Positions 1 to 5,868 of a DNA stretch of 10,063 nt are shown here, one piece after another. Source of the DNA: Micromonosporaceae bacterium (GTDB taxonomy: Bacteria > Actinomycetota > Actinomycetes > Mycobacteriales > Micromonosporaceae). The notes beneath the pieces are model-generated. The model was given only the letters and a program-made list of their open reading frames with translations, ran no database searches and was not told the DNA's origin. Location: assembly GCA_003543035.1 (NCBI GenBank), contig DPJL01000090.1, forward strand, positions 1 through 10,063, in the 5' to 3' direction. A program made the position numbers and the translations under genes. Within the stretch, counting starts at the first letter, position 1. Every line of letters starts with the position of its first letter.

Positions 1-229
1 GGCGTTGCTTCAGGATGGCCACCGCTTGCACACCGTCCATCTCCGGCATGCGCACGTCCATCAGCACCACGTCGGGCGTGACCGCGAGGGCCTTGTCTAC
101 CGCGTCGCGGCCATCGCACGCCGTGCCCACCACCTCGATGCCATCCTGGATGCTCAGCAGGGAGGCGATGCCCTCGCGGATCAGTTGCTGGTCGTCTACG
201 ACCAGGACCCGCACCGGCTCCGCGGTCAT
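1..229 (-). CDS. NarL/LuxR-type response regulator, receiver domain (partial)
   Basis: This is the N-terminal 76 residues of a two-component response regulator; the rest lies beyond the left edge. The receiver domain is clear: the acidic pair D12-D13 follows strand 1 (RVLVVDDQQLIREG), and the phosphoacceptor D58 sits in VVLMDVRMPEMDG, the usual NarL/FixJ-class wording. The start codon overlaps the kinase stop codon as ATGA, so the two are translationally coupled and are presumably a cognate pair. A C-terminal LuxR-type helix-turn-helix is expected for this family but cannot be seen here. It probably controls genes in response to the neighbouring sensor kinase. The target is unknown; the palindromes at 1915-1944 in front of its own operon are a candidate site. 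Family call is firm, regulon unknown. Confidence 0.93.
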   Translation of the reverse strand, partial: MTAEPVRVLVVDDQQLIREGIASLLSIQDGIEVVGTACDGRDAVDKALAVTPDVVLMDVRMPEMDGVQAVAILKQR

Positions 230-1317
230 GTAGTGCTCTGCTGCCTTGGCACAACCACCATCAGCCGAGTACCGGATGAGCCTCCACTGTGGACGGTAAG
301 GTTCCCGCCGACCAACTGAACCCTTTCGCGAATGCCCTTCAGCCCGAAGCCTTCCCGTTCCGGGGGGAAGCCGATTCCGTTGTCGGAAACGGTCAACCGA
401 GCCTCGGCATCGCCAAGCCGCGCGGATACCCCGATCTCCGTCGCACCAGCGTGGCGGCGGGCATTCGTGATTCCCTCTTGCGCGGCACGGTAAAGCGCCA
501 TGAGCACCGGCTCGCCGTAACGGCTTTCGTCGCCGGTGACCTCAATCGGAATACTGCCGTTGACGAGCTCGCTGAGCGCGGCCGAGAGGTGGAACGGCTC
601 CGGGTCGGAGCGCAGCGTTCGCACCGACTTCCGCACATCCTCCAGCGCTCGCCGTGCCGACTGTGCGGCATCGTCGAGCGCTCGCTCGGCCGCATCGGGA
701 TCGCGCTCGCGAAAGGCGGTCGCCTTCTCCAGCAACACCACCACCGCGGTGAGGTGGTGACCGAGGTCGTCGTGGATGTCGTGGGCGACCCGGTGGCGTT
801 CGGCGGCCGCCGACAGCTGGGCGATCTGCCGGTGTGACTCCTCCAATCGCTTGCGGCTCTTGCGTTCCTCCACCGCCACGGCCGCCATCGCGATGGCGAG
901 GACCAGCCCGAGGCCGAACATCAGGAGGTCGGAAACCTGTTCGAGGTTGGTCATCCAGCCGGGCGTGGCCCATTCGTACGTGGCGACCACGAGCCCGAGG
1001 CAGGCAACGCCAAGCACAATGCTGACCGTGCGGCCGAAGGCGAAGTACGCCGTGAACGGCAGGAGAACGAAGAGCGCTCGAGACAACCCCGATCCGTCCG
1101 CGACGGCGACGACGAGGAACAGCGCGGCCCGGGCGATGAGCAGAAAGAGTTGATGGTGCACGAATTCGAGCGCGAACAGGGCGGCCATCCCGCCGGCGAA
1201 CAGCACCACGTGGGTGTCGCCCAGGCCGGTGATCCCGGCATAGAGCCCGGCGATCAGCACGGCCGCATAGAGCACGGGCGACACCCACGGCACTGGCCGC
1301 GATAGGTCCACGGCCAT
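226..1317 (-). CDS. Sensor histidine kinase, HisKA_3 (DesK/NarX-like) class
   Basis: A membrane sensor kinase of 363 residues from the chosen ATG. About six hydrophobic segments fill residues 14-150, with no sizeable extracytoplasmic domain, so the signal is probably sensed within the membrane. A short linker leads to the HisKA_3 dimerisation domain, whose H-box RVAHDIHDDLGHHL carries the likely phosphoacceptor H182. The HATPase domain has an N-box with N285 (EGITNARRHAG), a G1 box SDNGIGF (311-317) and a G2 box GFGLKGIRERV (323-333). I chose the start at 1317 because it lies 4 nt past the preceding gene's stop and has AGG just upstream; an in-frame ATG at 1347 would add ten residues and overlap that gene by 26 nt. 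It should autophosphorylate and pass phosphate to the regulator encoded next. The signal is unknown. Confidence 0.93.
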   Translation of the reverse strand: MAVDLSRPVPWVSPVLYAAVLIAGLYAGITGLGDTHVVLFAGGMAALFALEFVHHQLFLLIARAALFLVVAVADGSGLSRALFVLLPFTAYFAFGRTVSIVLGVACLGLVVATYEWATPGWMTNLEQVSDLLMFGLGLVLAIAMAAVAVEERKSRKRLEESHRQIAQLSAAAERHRVAHDIHDDLGHHLTAVVVLLEKATAFRERDPDAAERALDDAAQSARRALEDVRKSVRTLRSDPEPFHLSAALSELVNGSIPIEVTGDESRYGEPVLMALYRAAQEGITNARRHAGATEIGVSARLGDAEARLTVSDNGIGFPPEREGFGLKGIRERVQLVGGNLTVHSGGSSGTRLMVVVPRQQSTT

Positions 1318-1321
1318 GAGC

Positions 1322-1900
1322 CTACGGCCGCGCCAGGGCCGGATCATCCCCGGACCAGGTCGAAAGCGCTAGCCAGACCAGGCTGGCGCAGGCGAGTATG
1401 TGCATCGAGCTGGTGAACAGCGTGTCGGGGAGCGGTGCGAGGACGGCGAGCATGGTCAGCGTTATCCCATAGCCCCACGAGGGAATCCTTGGGAACACCT
1501 TGGCTCGGATCAGCGATATTCCAAATAGGACAGTCCCAACGACGAAAACGAGTGCACTGCCTTGAATGGCGAACCGGGTCGGCCCGGCAAGCAACTCTTT
1601 GACGACCGCCTCGTCAAGGAAGAACAGCACCAGGTTCAGGGAGAACCCGACGCCCGCGAACAGGCCCAGGCCAATCAGGTTAACCGCGTAGGCCACCGCA
1701 CCGAACCGGCCCGCGGCTTTGCTCTGCCGAAGGTAGATAGCGGTCAGTGCGGGAGCCGCGAATGCCATCCCCAGGCCGACGATGAAACTGGTAATCGCGG
1801 TCTCGCCGGTAAAGGCCTCGATGGCGCCGGGTACCCCCAGCGACAGGCCCAGCACGACACCGCACACCGCGCCGAAGCGCAACATCCATTGCAAAGACAT
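1322..1900 (-). CDS. Hypothetical polytopic membrane protein, first gene of the kinase/regulator operon
   Basis: A 192-residue protein I do not recognise. Hydrophobic segments lie at about 8-26, 37-57, 68-92, 112-132, 142-160 and 163-180, suggesting six transmembrane helices with short loops and no soluble domain. Only scattered charged residues break the helices (the positive stretch around RQSKAAGR near 58-65, DEAVVKE around 96-102), and there is no catalytic motif. The start ATG has no Shine-Dalgarno sequence but has a TANNNT hexamer six bases upstream, which fits a leaderless mRNA. Its stop lies 4 nt before the kinase start, so it is almost certainly co-transcribed with the two-component system. 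It might be an accessory sensor, a partner of the kinase, or a protein protecting against the same stress; these are context guesses only. Confidence 0.85.
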   Translation of the reverse strand: MSLQWMLRFGAVCGVVLGLSLGVPGAIEAFTGETAITSFIVGLGMAFAAPALTAIYLRQSKAAGRFGAVAYAVNLIGLGLFAGVGFSLNLVLFFLDEAVVKELLAGPTRFAIQGSALVFVVGTVLFGISLIRAKVFPRIPSWGYGITLTMLAVLAPLPDTLFTSSMHILACASLVWLALSTWSGDDPALARP

Positions 1901-1906
1901 GCCGTG

Positions 1907-1912
1907 ACGCTA
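1907..1912 (-). promoter_or_regulatory. Candidate leaderless -10 element (TAGCGT) for the membrane protein/kinase operon
   Basis: On the minus strand TAGCGT fits the actinobacterial TANNNT -10 consensus and is followed by six bases and then the ATG at 1900, placing transcription start at or within a base of the start codon. There is no Shine-Dalgarno sequence in front of the ATG and no good -35 hexamer 17-18 nt upstream. That space is filled by the palindromes at 1915-1944, so activator-dependent expression is plausible. Confidence 0.45.
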
Positions 1913-1914
1913 GG

Positions 1915-1944
1915 TTCGGCGGAGGTCACCTCGGCAGTGCCGAA
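1915..1944. repeat. Nested palindrome cluster, candidate operator
   Basis: Three inverted repeats share 30 bases: TTCGGC (1915-1920) pairs with GCCGAA (1939-1944); GAGGT-C-ACCTC is a perfect 11-bp palindrome (1922-1932); TCGGCA-G-TGCCGA is a perfect 13-bp palindrome (1931-1943). They lie 15-44 bases upstream of the ATG of the minus-strand operon, over the -35 region of its proposed promoter, and upstream of the divergent lipoprotein gene. A regulator binding site is more likely than a terminator because no gene ends here and no T-tract follows. The regulator encoded at 1-229 is a candidate binder. Confidence 0.45.
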
Positions 1945-2005
1945 TGGCCAAGCTTGGTCACATGCCGTTAGCGGACTGTAAGAATTGAACCTTCTCCGGG
2001 GCGCA

Positions 2006-2011
2006 TATGGT
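2006..2011 (+). promoter_or_regulatory. Candidate leaderless -10 element (TATGGT) for the thioredoxin-like lipoprotein gene
   Basis: TATGGT matches TANNNT and lies exactly six bases before the ATG at 2018, the geometry of actinobacterial leaderless transcripts. No convincing Shine-Dalgarno sequence precedes the ATG. A TTGAAC at 1985-1990 could act as a -35, but the 15-nt spacing is short. This supports the ATG at 2018 over an in-frame TTG at 1985. Confidence 0.45.
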
Positions 2012-2017
2012 GACGCC

Positions 2018-2581
2018 ATGCGCGTTTCATACCTCGCCGCCCTCGCGGCCGCCGTCGTCATGTTTACCGTCGGGTGCGGTGCTGGTAGCACACCGCCGGA
2101 CCAAGCTGGAACCACACCCACGACGATCATAGTGCCGTCGGCGACCGGGCAGCCTACGCCCGGGCCAACGGCGACGGTGTCCGAGACGCTGAGATTTAGC
2201 GCCACCACTGTGGACGGCAAGTCCTTCGAGGGTGCGTCGTTGGCGGGAAAGCCTGCGGTGCTGTGGTTCTGGGCCTCCTGGTGCCCGAAGTGCCGCGGTG
2301 ACGCCGCTAATGTTCGTGACCTCCAGCAACAATTGACCGGCAAGGTGAACGTGGTGGGAGTCGCCGGTTTGGGGAGCGGCGGCGACGGCATGAGGAAGTT
2401 CGTGGCCGACTATCAGCTCAGCGGCTTCCCACAACTTGCCGATGACAGCGGCGCCGTATGGAAGCGCTTCGAGGTGCCGAGCCAGCACTACGCTGTCGTG
2501 CTCGACAGCACTGGCAAGGTCGTTCACCGAGGACCTCTGAACTTGACGCAGCTGAAGCAGCTAGTCGGCGGAACGTCCTGA
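2018..2581 (+). CDS. TlpA/MPT53 (DsbE-like) thioredoxin-fold lipoprotein
   Basis: An exported 187-residue thiol-disulfide oxidoreductase. Residues 1-20 look like a lipoprotein signal peptide (MRVSYLA, hydrophobic core, then VGC with C20 as likely lipid anchor, though the lipobox has T rather than L at -3). A Pro/Thr-rich linker runs to about 55, then an AhpC/TSA-thioredoxin domain with the active site WASWCPKC (C89, C92). The GKPAVLWFWASWC region, AVWKRFEVP and the overall size resemble mycobacterial MPT53 (Rv2878c), whose neighbour is also a CcdA-like gene. Oddly, the position where MPT53-like proteins have the cis-proline (VPxxP) is H157 in VPSQHYAVVLD. It probably acts outside the membrane, receiving electrons from the CcdA-type protein encoded next, with which it overlaps by one base (TGATG). 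Oxidase versus reductase role is unsettled. Confidence 0.9.
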   Translation: MRVSYLAALAAAVVMFTVGCGAGSTPPDQAGTTPTTIIVPSATGQPTPGPTATVSETLRFSATTVDGKSFEGASLAGKPAVLWFWASWCPKCRGDAANVRDLQQQLTGKVNVVGVAGLGSGGDGMRKFVADYQLSGFPQLADDSGAVWKRFEVPSQHYAVVLDSTGKVVHRGPLNLTQLKQLVGGTS

Positions 2582-3438
2582 TGGATGCGGCGCCATATCC
2601 ACTGGCGCTCGTGGCCGGCATGCTCGCCGCGGTCAACCCATGCGGGTTCGCGTTGCTGCCCGCCTACGTGTCGCTGTTGGTGATAGGCGACACCAAGCAG
2701 GGCAGTAGCTTGCGGCGCATGGGCCGGGCGCTTGCCCTGACTGGCGCGATGACGCTGGGATTCGTCACCGTGTTCGGTGCGTTCGGGTTGCTCGCCGCAC
2801 CTGCCGCGGATTGGCTCGTCCAGCGTCTGCCATGGGTGACAGTGGTCATCGGATTGGTGTTGGCCTGCCTCGGACTGTGGCTCGCAGCCGGGCGCGAGCT
2901 GCCTTCTCCGGTACCCAAAATGGCTCAAGCACCGAAACTGAGCCGCCGGTTCGGATCGATGGTCCTTTTTGGAGTGTCGTTTGCCCTTGCGTCACTCGGT
3001 TGCACGATCGGCCCGTTTCTCCTCGTCGTCGTAACCACCTTCCAAGCTGGATCCGCGGGAGCCGGGATAGGGCTCTTTCTTGCCTACGCAGCCGGGATGG
3101 CGCTCATCGTCGGCGTCGTAGCGGTGGCAGTGGCGCTGGCCAACCAGGCAGTTCTCCGCGGGCTGCGCCGGGTCGCGCCCATGTTGTCGCGAGCGGCCGG
3201 CGTGCTCATGGTTCTGGCCGGGGGTTACGTGCTCTGGTACGGGTGGTACGAGATCCGGCTGAGCCGCGATCCAACTGCACGCGATCCCGTGATTGATGCT
3301 GCCGGCGGCGTGCAGACCTGGCTGGCGGCACAGGTGGAGATGTTCGGGGCCGGCTTCTTCGCCGTCGCCGGGTTGGTGATGGTCGCCGTCGGCATGGCGG
3401 TGAGTCTGTTGCGCAGCCGCAGCAAGACAGTGCGGTAA
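2581..3438 (+). CDS. ccdA: CcdA/DsbD-type membrane thiol-redox transporter
   Basis: A 285-residue membrane protein of the DsbD beta-domain/CcdA family, which carries reducing equivalents from cytoplasmic thioredoxin to extracytoplasmic thiol proteins. The two diagnostic cysteines are present: C21 in the first helix (VNPCGFALLPAY) and C141 in SLGCTIGPF in the fourth. Six family helices span roughly 8-30, 50-72, 84-103, 126-152, 162-187 and 200-222; a C-terminal extension adds a seventh segment at about 254-277 after a hydrophilic loop, as I recall for Rv2877c-like proteins. The ATG at 2581 shares a base with the upstream stop, giving translational coupling; longer forms starting at 2458 would overlap the partner gene out of frame. 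Its obvious substrate is the CPKC lipoprotein encoded before it. It ends 3 bp from the convergent epimerase gene. Confidence 0.92.
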   Translation: MDAAPYPLALVAGMLAAVNPCGFALLPAYVSLLVIGDTKQGSSLRRMGRALALTGAMTLGFVTVFGAFGLLAAPAADWLVQRLPWVTVVIGLVLACLGLWLAAGRELPSPVPKMAQAPKLSRRFGSMVLFGVSFALASLGCTIGPFLLVVVTTFQAGSAGAGIGLFLAYAAGMALIVGVVAVAVALANQAVLRGLRRVAPMLSRAAGVLMVLAGGYVLWYGWYEIRLSRDPTARDPVIDAAGGVQTWLAAQVEMFGAGFFAVAGLVMVAVGMAVSLLRSRSKTVR

Positions 3439-3441
3439 GAC

Positions 3442-4488
3442 TCAGTTCCCGCCGCGCAGCGGGGCTTTGGCGAAGTCGGCCAAACCTTGCGCAAGTGGCA
3501 CCCGCGAGGTGAACCCGAGTTCCCGTTGGGCGCGTTGGGGTGAGGCTGTCACGTGACGTACGTCGCCGGCGCGGTATCTGCCCGTGACCTGAGGAGCGGG
3601 GCCGTTCATGGCTCCGGCAAGGGCAGTCGCCATGTCCAGAATGGTGTGGGGGCGACCGGAGGCTATGTTGTAGGCGGTGATTGTCCCATGTGGACGGTGC
3701 TCGCTTTCCAGGGCGAGCACGTTGGCGGCGGCTATGTCGGACACGTGAATGAAGTCGCGGCGCTGCCCGCCGTCCTCGAACACCTGCGGTGCTTCGCCGC
3801 GCTCCAAGGAGGATCGAAATATCGAAGCGACACCGGCGTAGGGGGTGTCGCGCGGCATGTGAGGGCCGTAGACGTTGTGATAGCGCAACGCTATCGCGGT
3901 GGCTCCGGTGGCGCGGGCCCACGCGCCAGTGAGGTGTTCCTGGGCGAGCTTGGTGGCTGCGTAGACGCTACGCGGCTCCAACGGCGCGTTCTCATCGACG
4001 AAGTTGGGTTCCAGCGGCGCGGAACACACCGGGCAGCCCGGTTCAAAGCGCCCGGCCGCCAGATCATCTGGCAGGCGTGGGGCGGGCCGTTGCGAGCCGT
4101 GTTCCGCGCAGGCGTAAGAGCCTTCGCCGTAGACAACCATCGAGCTGGCCAGAACGAGCCGGTTCACCCGCGCGGTCGCCATTTCCGCGAGCAGCACGGC
4201 GGTGCCGAGATCGTTGCAGGAGACGTACTCGGGGGCGTCCGCCATATCGACACCCATGCCGACCATGGCGGCCTGATGACACACCGCATCGACTCCGGAC
4301 AGGGCAATGCGGACGGTTGCCGGGTCGCGGACATCGCCAACTATGAGATCGGGATCGTCCGGGCGGCTTGCGTGCCGGGCCGCCGGATGCAAGCAGTCCA
4401 ACCCCACGACGTCATGCCCACTGTCGCGCAGGATCTGAGCAATGTGCAAGCCGACGAAACCTGCCGACCCGGTCACAAGCACTCTCAT
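3442..4488 (-). CDS. NAD-dependent sugar-nucleotide epimerase/dehydratase (extended SDR) with Cys/His insertion
   Basis: A 348-residue extended short-chain dehydrogenase. The N-terminal Rossmann motif is GSAGFVG (7-13), D31 follows strand 2 where NAD-specific members have an acidic residue, and the catalytic pair is Y176/K180 in SVYAATK; LRYHNVYGP (201-209) and RRDFIHVSD (243-251) are GalE/RmlB-class landmarks. Residues about 122-160 form an insertion with CAEH (127-130) and CPVC (152-155), a possible zinc knuckle, known to me from a subset of actinobacterial and rhamnose 4-epimerase-like members. The ATG at 4488 is preferred to 4533, since it puts the Rossmann strand at the N-terminus and has TAGCGT 7 nt upstream. 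It is divergent from the glycosyltransferase operon and resembles Rv0536 (galE3) in family and size. I infer a sugar epimerisation step for that pathway; the substrate is not visible. Confidence 0.9.
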   Translation of the reverse strand: MRVLVTGSAGFVGLHIAQILRDSGHDVVGLDCLHPAARHASRPDDPDLIVGDVRDPATVRIALSGVDAVCHQAAMVGMGVDMADAPEYVSCNDLGTAVLLAEMATARVNRLVLASSMVVYGEGSYACAEHGSQRPAPRLPDDLAAGRFEPGCPVCSAPLEPNFVDENAPLEPRSVYAATKLAQEHLTGAWARATGATAIALRYHNVYGPHMPRDTPYAGVASIFRSSLERGEAPQVFEDGGQRRDFIHVSDIAAANVLALESEHRPHGTITAYNIASGRPHTILDMATALAGAMNGPAPQVTGRYRAGDVRHVTASPQRAQRELGFTSRVPLAQGLADFAKAPLRGGN

Positions 4489-4495
4489 AAGGCAC

Positions 4496-4501
4496 ACGCT
4501 A
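4496..4501 (-). promoter_or_regulatory. Candidate leaderless -10 element (TAGCGT) for the epimerase gene
   Basis: On the minus strand TAGCGT is followed by seven bases and the ATG at 4488. It is the same hexamer as in front of the membrane protein/kinase operon. No Shine-Dalgarno sequence is visible (the bases before the ATG read GTGCCTT). The G/C-rich repeats at 4504-4526 cover the -35 area. Confidence 0.42.
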
Positions 4502-4503
4502 TG

Positions 4504-4526
4504 GCCCGCGGGGGCCCGCGACGGGC
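4504..4526. repeat. GCCCGCG repeat pair with overlapping palindrome, candidate operator
   Basis: GCCCGCG occurs at 4504-4510 and again at 4514-4520, ten bases apart (one helical turn), and an inverted partial copy CGGGC follows at 4522-4526. The two copies also build the inverted repeat CGCGGG-GG-CCCGCG (4507-4520). The block sits 16-38 bases upstream of the epimerase start and about 66-88 bases upstream of the divergent operon start, so it could control both. By chance such repeats are not rare in G/C-rich DNA. Confidence 0.3.
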
Positions 4527-4579
4527 ATGACATTCAATCCGTAAGAGTGTGTTAAGGATCATTGGCGGCTCATCGGCCA

Positions 4580-4585
4580 TACGGT
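4580..4585 (+). promoter_or_regulatory. Candidate leaderless -10 element (TACGGT) for the glycosyltransferase operon
   Basis: TACGGT fits TANNNT and lies exactly six bases before the ATG at 4592. The intervening GAGGCC could instead be read as a weak Shine-Dalgarno stretch (GAGG, two bases from the ATG, too close to be typical). No clear -35 is seen. This supports the ATG at 4592 over an in-frame TTG at 4562. Confidence 0.42.
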
Positions 4586-4591
4586 GAGGCC

Positions 4592-5245
4592 ATGACCGAT
4601 GTGGTGCTGCCCTGTCTGGACGAGGCCGCTGCCTTACCTTGGGTGCTGTCCCGGATTCCGGTGGGCTATCGGGCGATCGTGGCGGACAACGGTTCCACCG
4701 ATGGCTCGTCCCGGATTGCCGAGCGGCTAGGCGCGATAGTGGTTCACGTTCCACAGCGCGGGTTCGGGGCCGCGGCACACGCCGGGCTCCTGGCCGCCAC
4801 CGCGGAGGTGGTGTGCTTTGTGGACGCCGACGGCTCGCTGGATCCGGCACAACTTCCGTTGGTGGCTGACCCGGTGTTGGCGGGGCAGGCCGATCTGGTG
4901 CTCGGGCGCCGCCGCCCGACGACTCGCGGAGCGTGGCCGGTGCACGCCCGCTGGGGCAACGCGGTTCTGTCCTGGCGCCTGCGATCGGTATCGGGGATCA
5001 ACGTGCACGATCTCGGCCCGATGCGCGCGGCCCGCCGGGAGGCTCTGCTGAGTCTAGGGATGAGCGATCGCCGCTTCGGGTACCCGCTGGAGATGGTGCT
5101 GCTGGCGGCAAAAGCGGGCTGGCGCACCACGGAGGTCGACGTGGACTACGCGCCGCGTGCCGCGGGTACCAAGTCCAAGGTCACCGGGACGTTGCGCGGC
5201 ACGCTTCGTGCGGTCCGCGACATGTCGAAGGTACTGGCCCGGTGA
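4592..5245 (+). CDS. Family 2 glycosyltransferase, polyprenyl-phosphate sugar synthase-like (MtxS/Rv0539-like)
   Basis: A soluble GT-A glycosyltransferase of 217 residues. Visible GT2 motifs are VVLPCLDEAAALPWVL (4-19), ADNGSTDGS (31-39) for nucleotide binding, and the metal-binding FVDADGSLD (76-84); the C-terminal half has HDLGPMRA (139-146), FGYPLEM (162-168) and a conserved-looking YAPRAAGTKSKVTGT (186-200). There is no membrane segment, as in short DPM1-type synthases. Family, size and context match M. tuberculosis Rv0539, which I recall as MtxS, needed for the methylthioxylose cap of lipoarabinomannan. The likely reaction is moving a sugar from an activated donor to polyprenyl phosphate at the inner membrane face. 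It is first in a seven-gene operon; its stop overlaps the next start as GTGA. The specific sugar is inference. Confidence 0.9.
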   Translation: MTDVVLPCLDEAAALPWVLSRIPVGYRAIVADNGSTDGSSRIAERLGAIVVHVPQRGFGAAAHAGLLAATAEVVCFVDADGSLDPAQLPLVADPVLAGQADLVLGRRRPTTRGAWPVHARWGNAVLSWRLRSVSGINVHDLGPMRAARREALLSLGMSDRRFGYPLEMVLLAAKAGWRTTEVDVDYAPRAAGTKSKVTGTLRGTLRAVRDMSKVLAR

Positions 5246-5868
5246 ACGTCCAGATCGTGGTCATCGCCAAGGCGCCGGTACCAGGCCGGGTCAAGACTCG
5301 GCTCTGCCCACCGTGTACCCCCGATCAAGCGGCCCGGATAGCCGACGCGGCGTTGACCGACACACTCGAGTCCGCCACGGCGATGGCGGCTTCTCGCCGC
5401 GTGTTGCTCCTCGATGGCAGGTACCCGCCGCCAGAAGGCTGGGATGTTGTGCCGCAACGTGGGGACGGCTTGGCATCCCGGCTGGGCCACGGGTTTGCCG
5501 ACACCGCGCTGGACGGCGCAGGCACGTTGCTGATCGGCATGGACACCCCACAGATCACTCCGGTTCTGTTGAACACGGTCGTGAGTGGACTGTCCAAAGC
5601 AGATGCTGTGCTCGGCCAAGCCTCCGACGGCGGCTGGTGGGCATTGGCGTTGCGCAATCCGGCGCATGGCGCAGTGCTCGCCGGAGTGCCCATGTCGCAG
5701 GAGAACACCGCAGAGTTGACCCTGAATGCCCTTGCGGCACAAGGGCTCAAGGTGCTGCCGGCACCGCGGTTGCGCGACGTGGACACCATCGCCGACCTGT
5801 ACGAGGTGGCCGGGCAATGCCCACATGGCCGGTTTGCACAAGCGGTTCTCGAGTTGGAGTTGGCGTGA
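5242..5868 (+). CDS. DUF2064 / TIGR04282-type GT-A nucleotidyl- or glycosyltransferase-like protein (Rv0540-like)
   Basis: A 208-residue GT-A-fold protein of the DUF2064 family, some members of which are named arsenosugar biosynthesis glycosyltransferases. Family landmarks are IAKAPVPGRVKTRL (8-21), resembling the nucleotide-binding loop of nucleotidyltransferases; GMDTPQI (99-105) with the acidic D101; ASDGGWWALALR (127-138); and RDVDT (178-182) near the end. The GTG start overlaps the GT2 stop as GTGA, with GAAGG about ten bases upstream, so the two are coupled. It corresponds to Rv0540 in the mycobacterial methylthioxylose locus. Since MTA phosphorylase would yield a 5-modified pentose 1-phosphate, I suggest this protein activates that sugar phosphate with a nucleotide, or helps the GT2 protein transfer it. 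Neither activity is proven by sequence. Confidence 0.88.
   Translation: MNVQIVVIAKAPVPGRVKTRLCPPCTPDQAARIADAALTDTLESATAMAASRRVLLLDGRYPPPEGWDVVPQRGDGLASRLGHGFADTALDGAGTLLIGMDTPQITPVLLNTVVSGLSKADAVLGQASDGGWWALALRNPAHGAVLAGVPMSQENTAELTLNALAAQGLKVLPAPRLRDVDTIADLYEVAGQCPHGRFAQAVLELELA

Noticed and set aside
289..837. A 182-residue plus-strand frame opposite the histidine kinase
   Set aside because: The opposite strand encodes the complete H, N and G boxes of the kinase; this frame is its shadow.
3436..3460. A bidirectional terminator between the convergent CcdA and epimerase genes
   Set aside because: Only three bases separate the stops, and I see no stable hairpin followed by a T-tract.
3206..3922. 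A 238-residue minus-strand frame running from the CcdA gene into the epimerase
   Set aside because: Extreme Arg/Ser/Pro content and no domain; out of frame with the real epimerase on the same strand.
3553..4530. A 325-residue plus-strand open frame opposite the epimerase
   Set aside because: It mirrors the epimerase codon frame; the encoded protein shows no domain or hydrophobic pattern, while the minus-strand product carries the GSAGFVG and YAATK motifs.
4480..4549. Inverted repeat CACTCT (4480-4485) / AGAGTG (4544-4549) flanking the epimerase promoter region
   Set aside because: Six-base arms nearly 60 bases apart are expected by chance and one arm lies inside the epimerase coding region.
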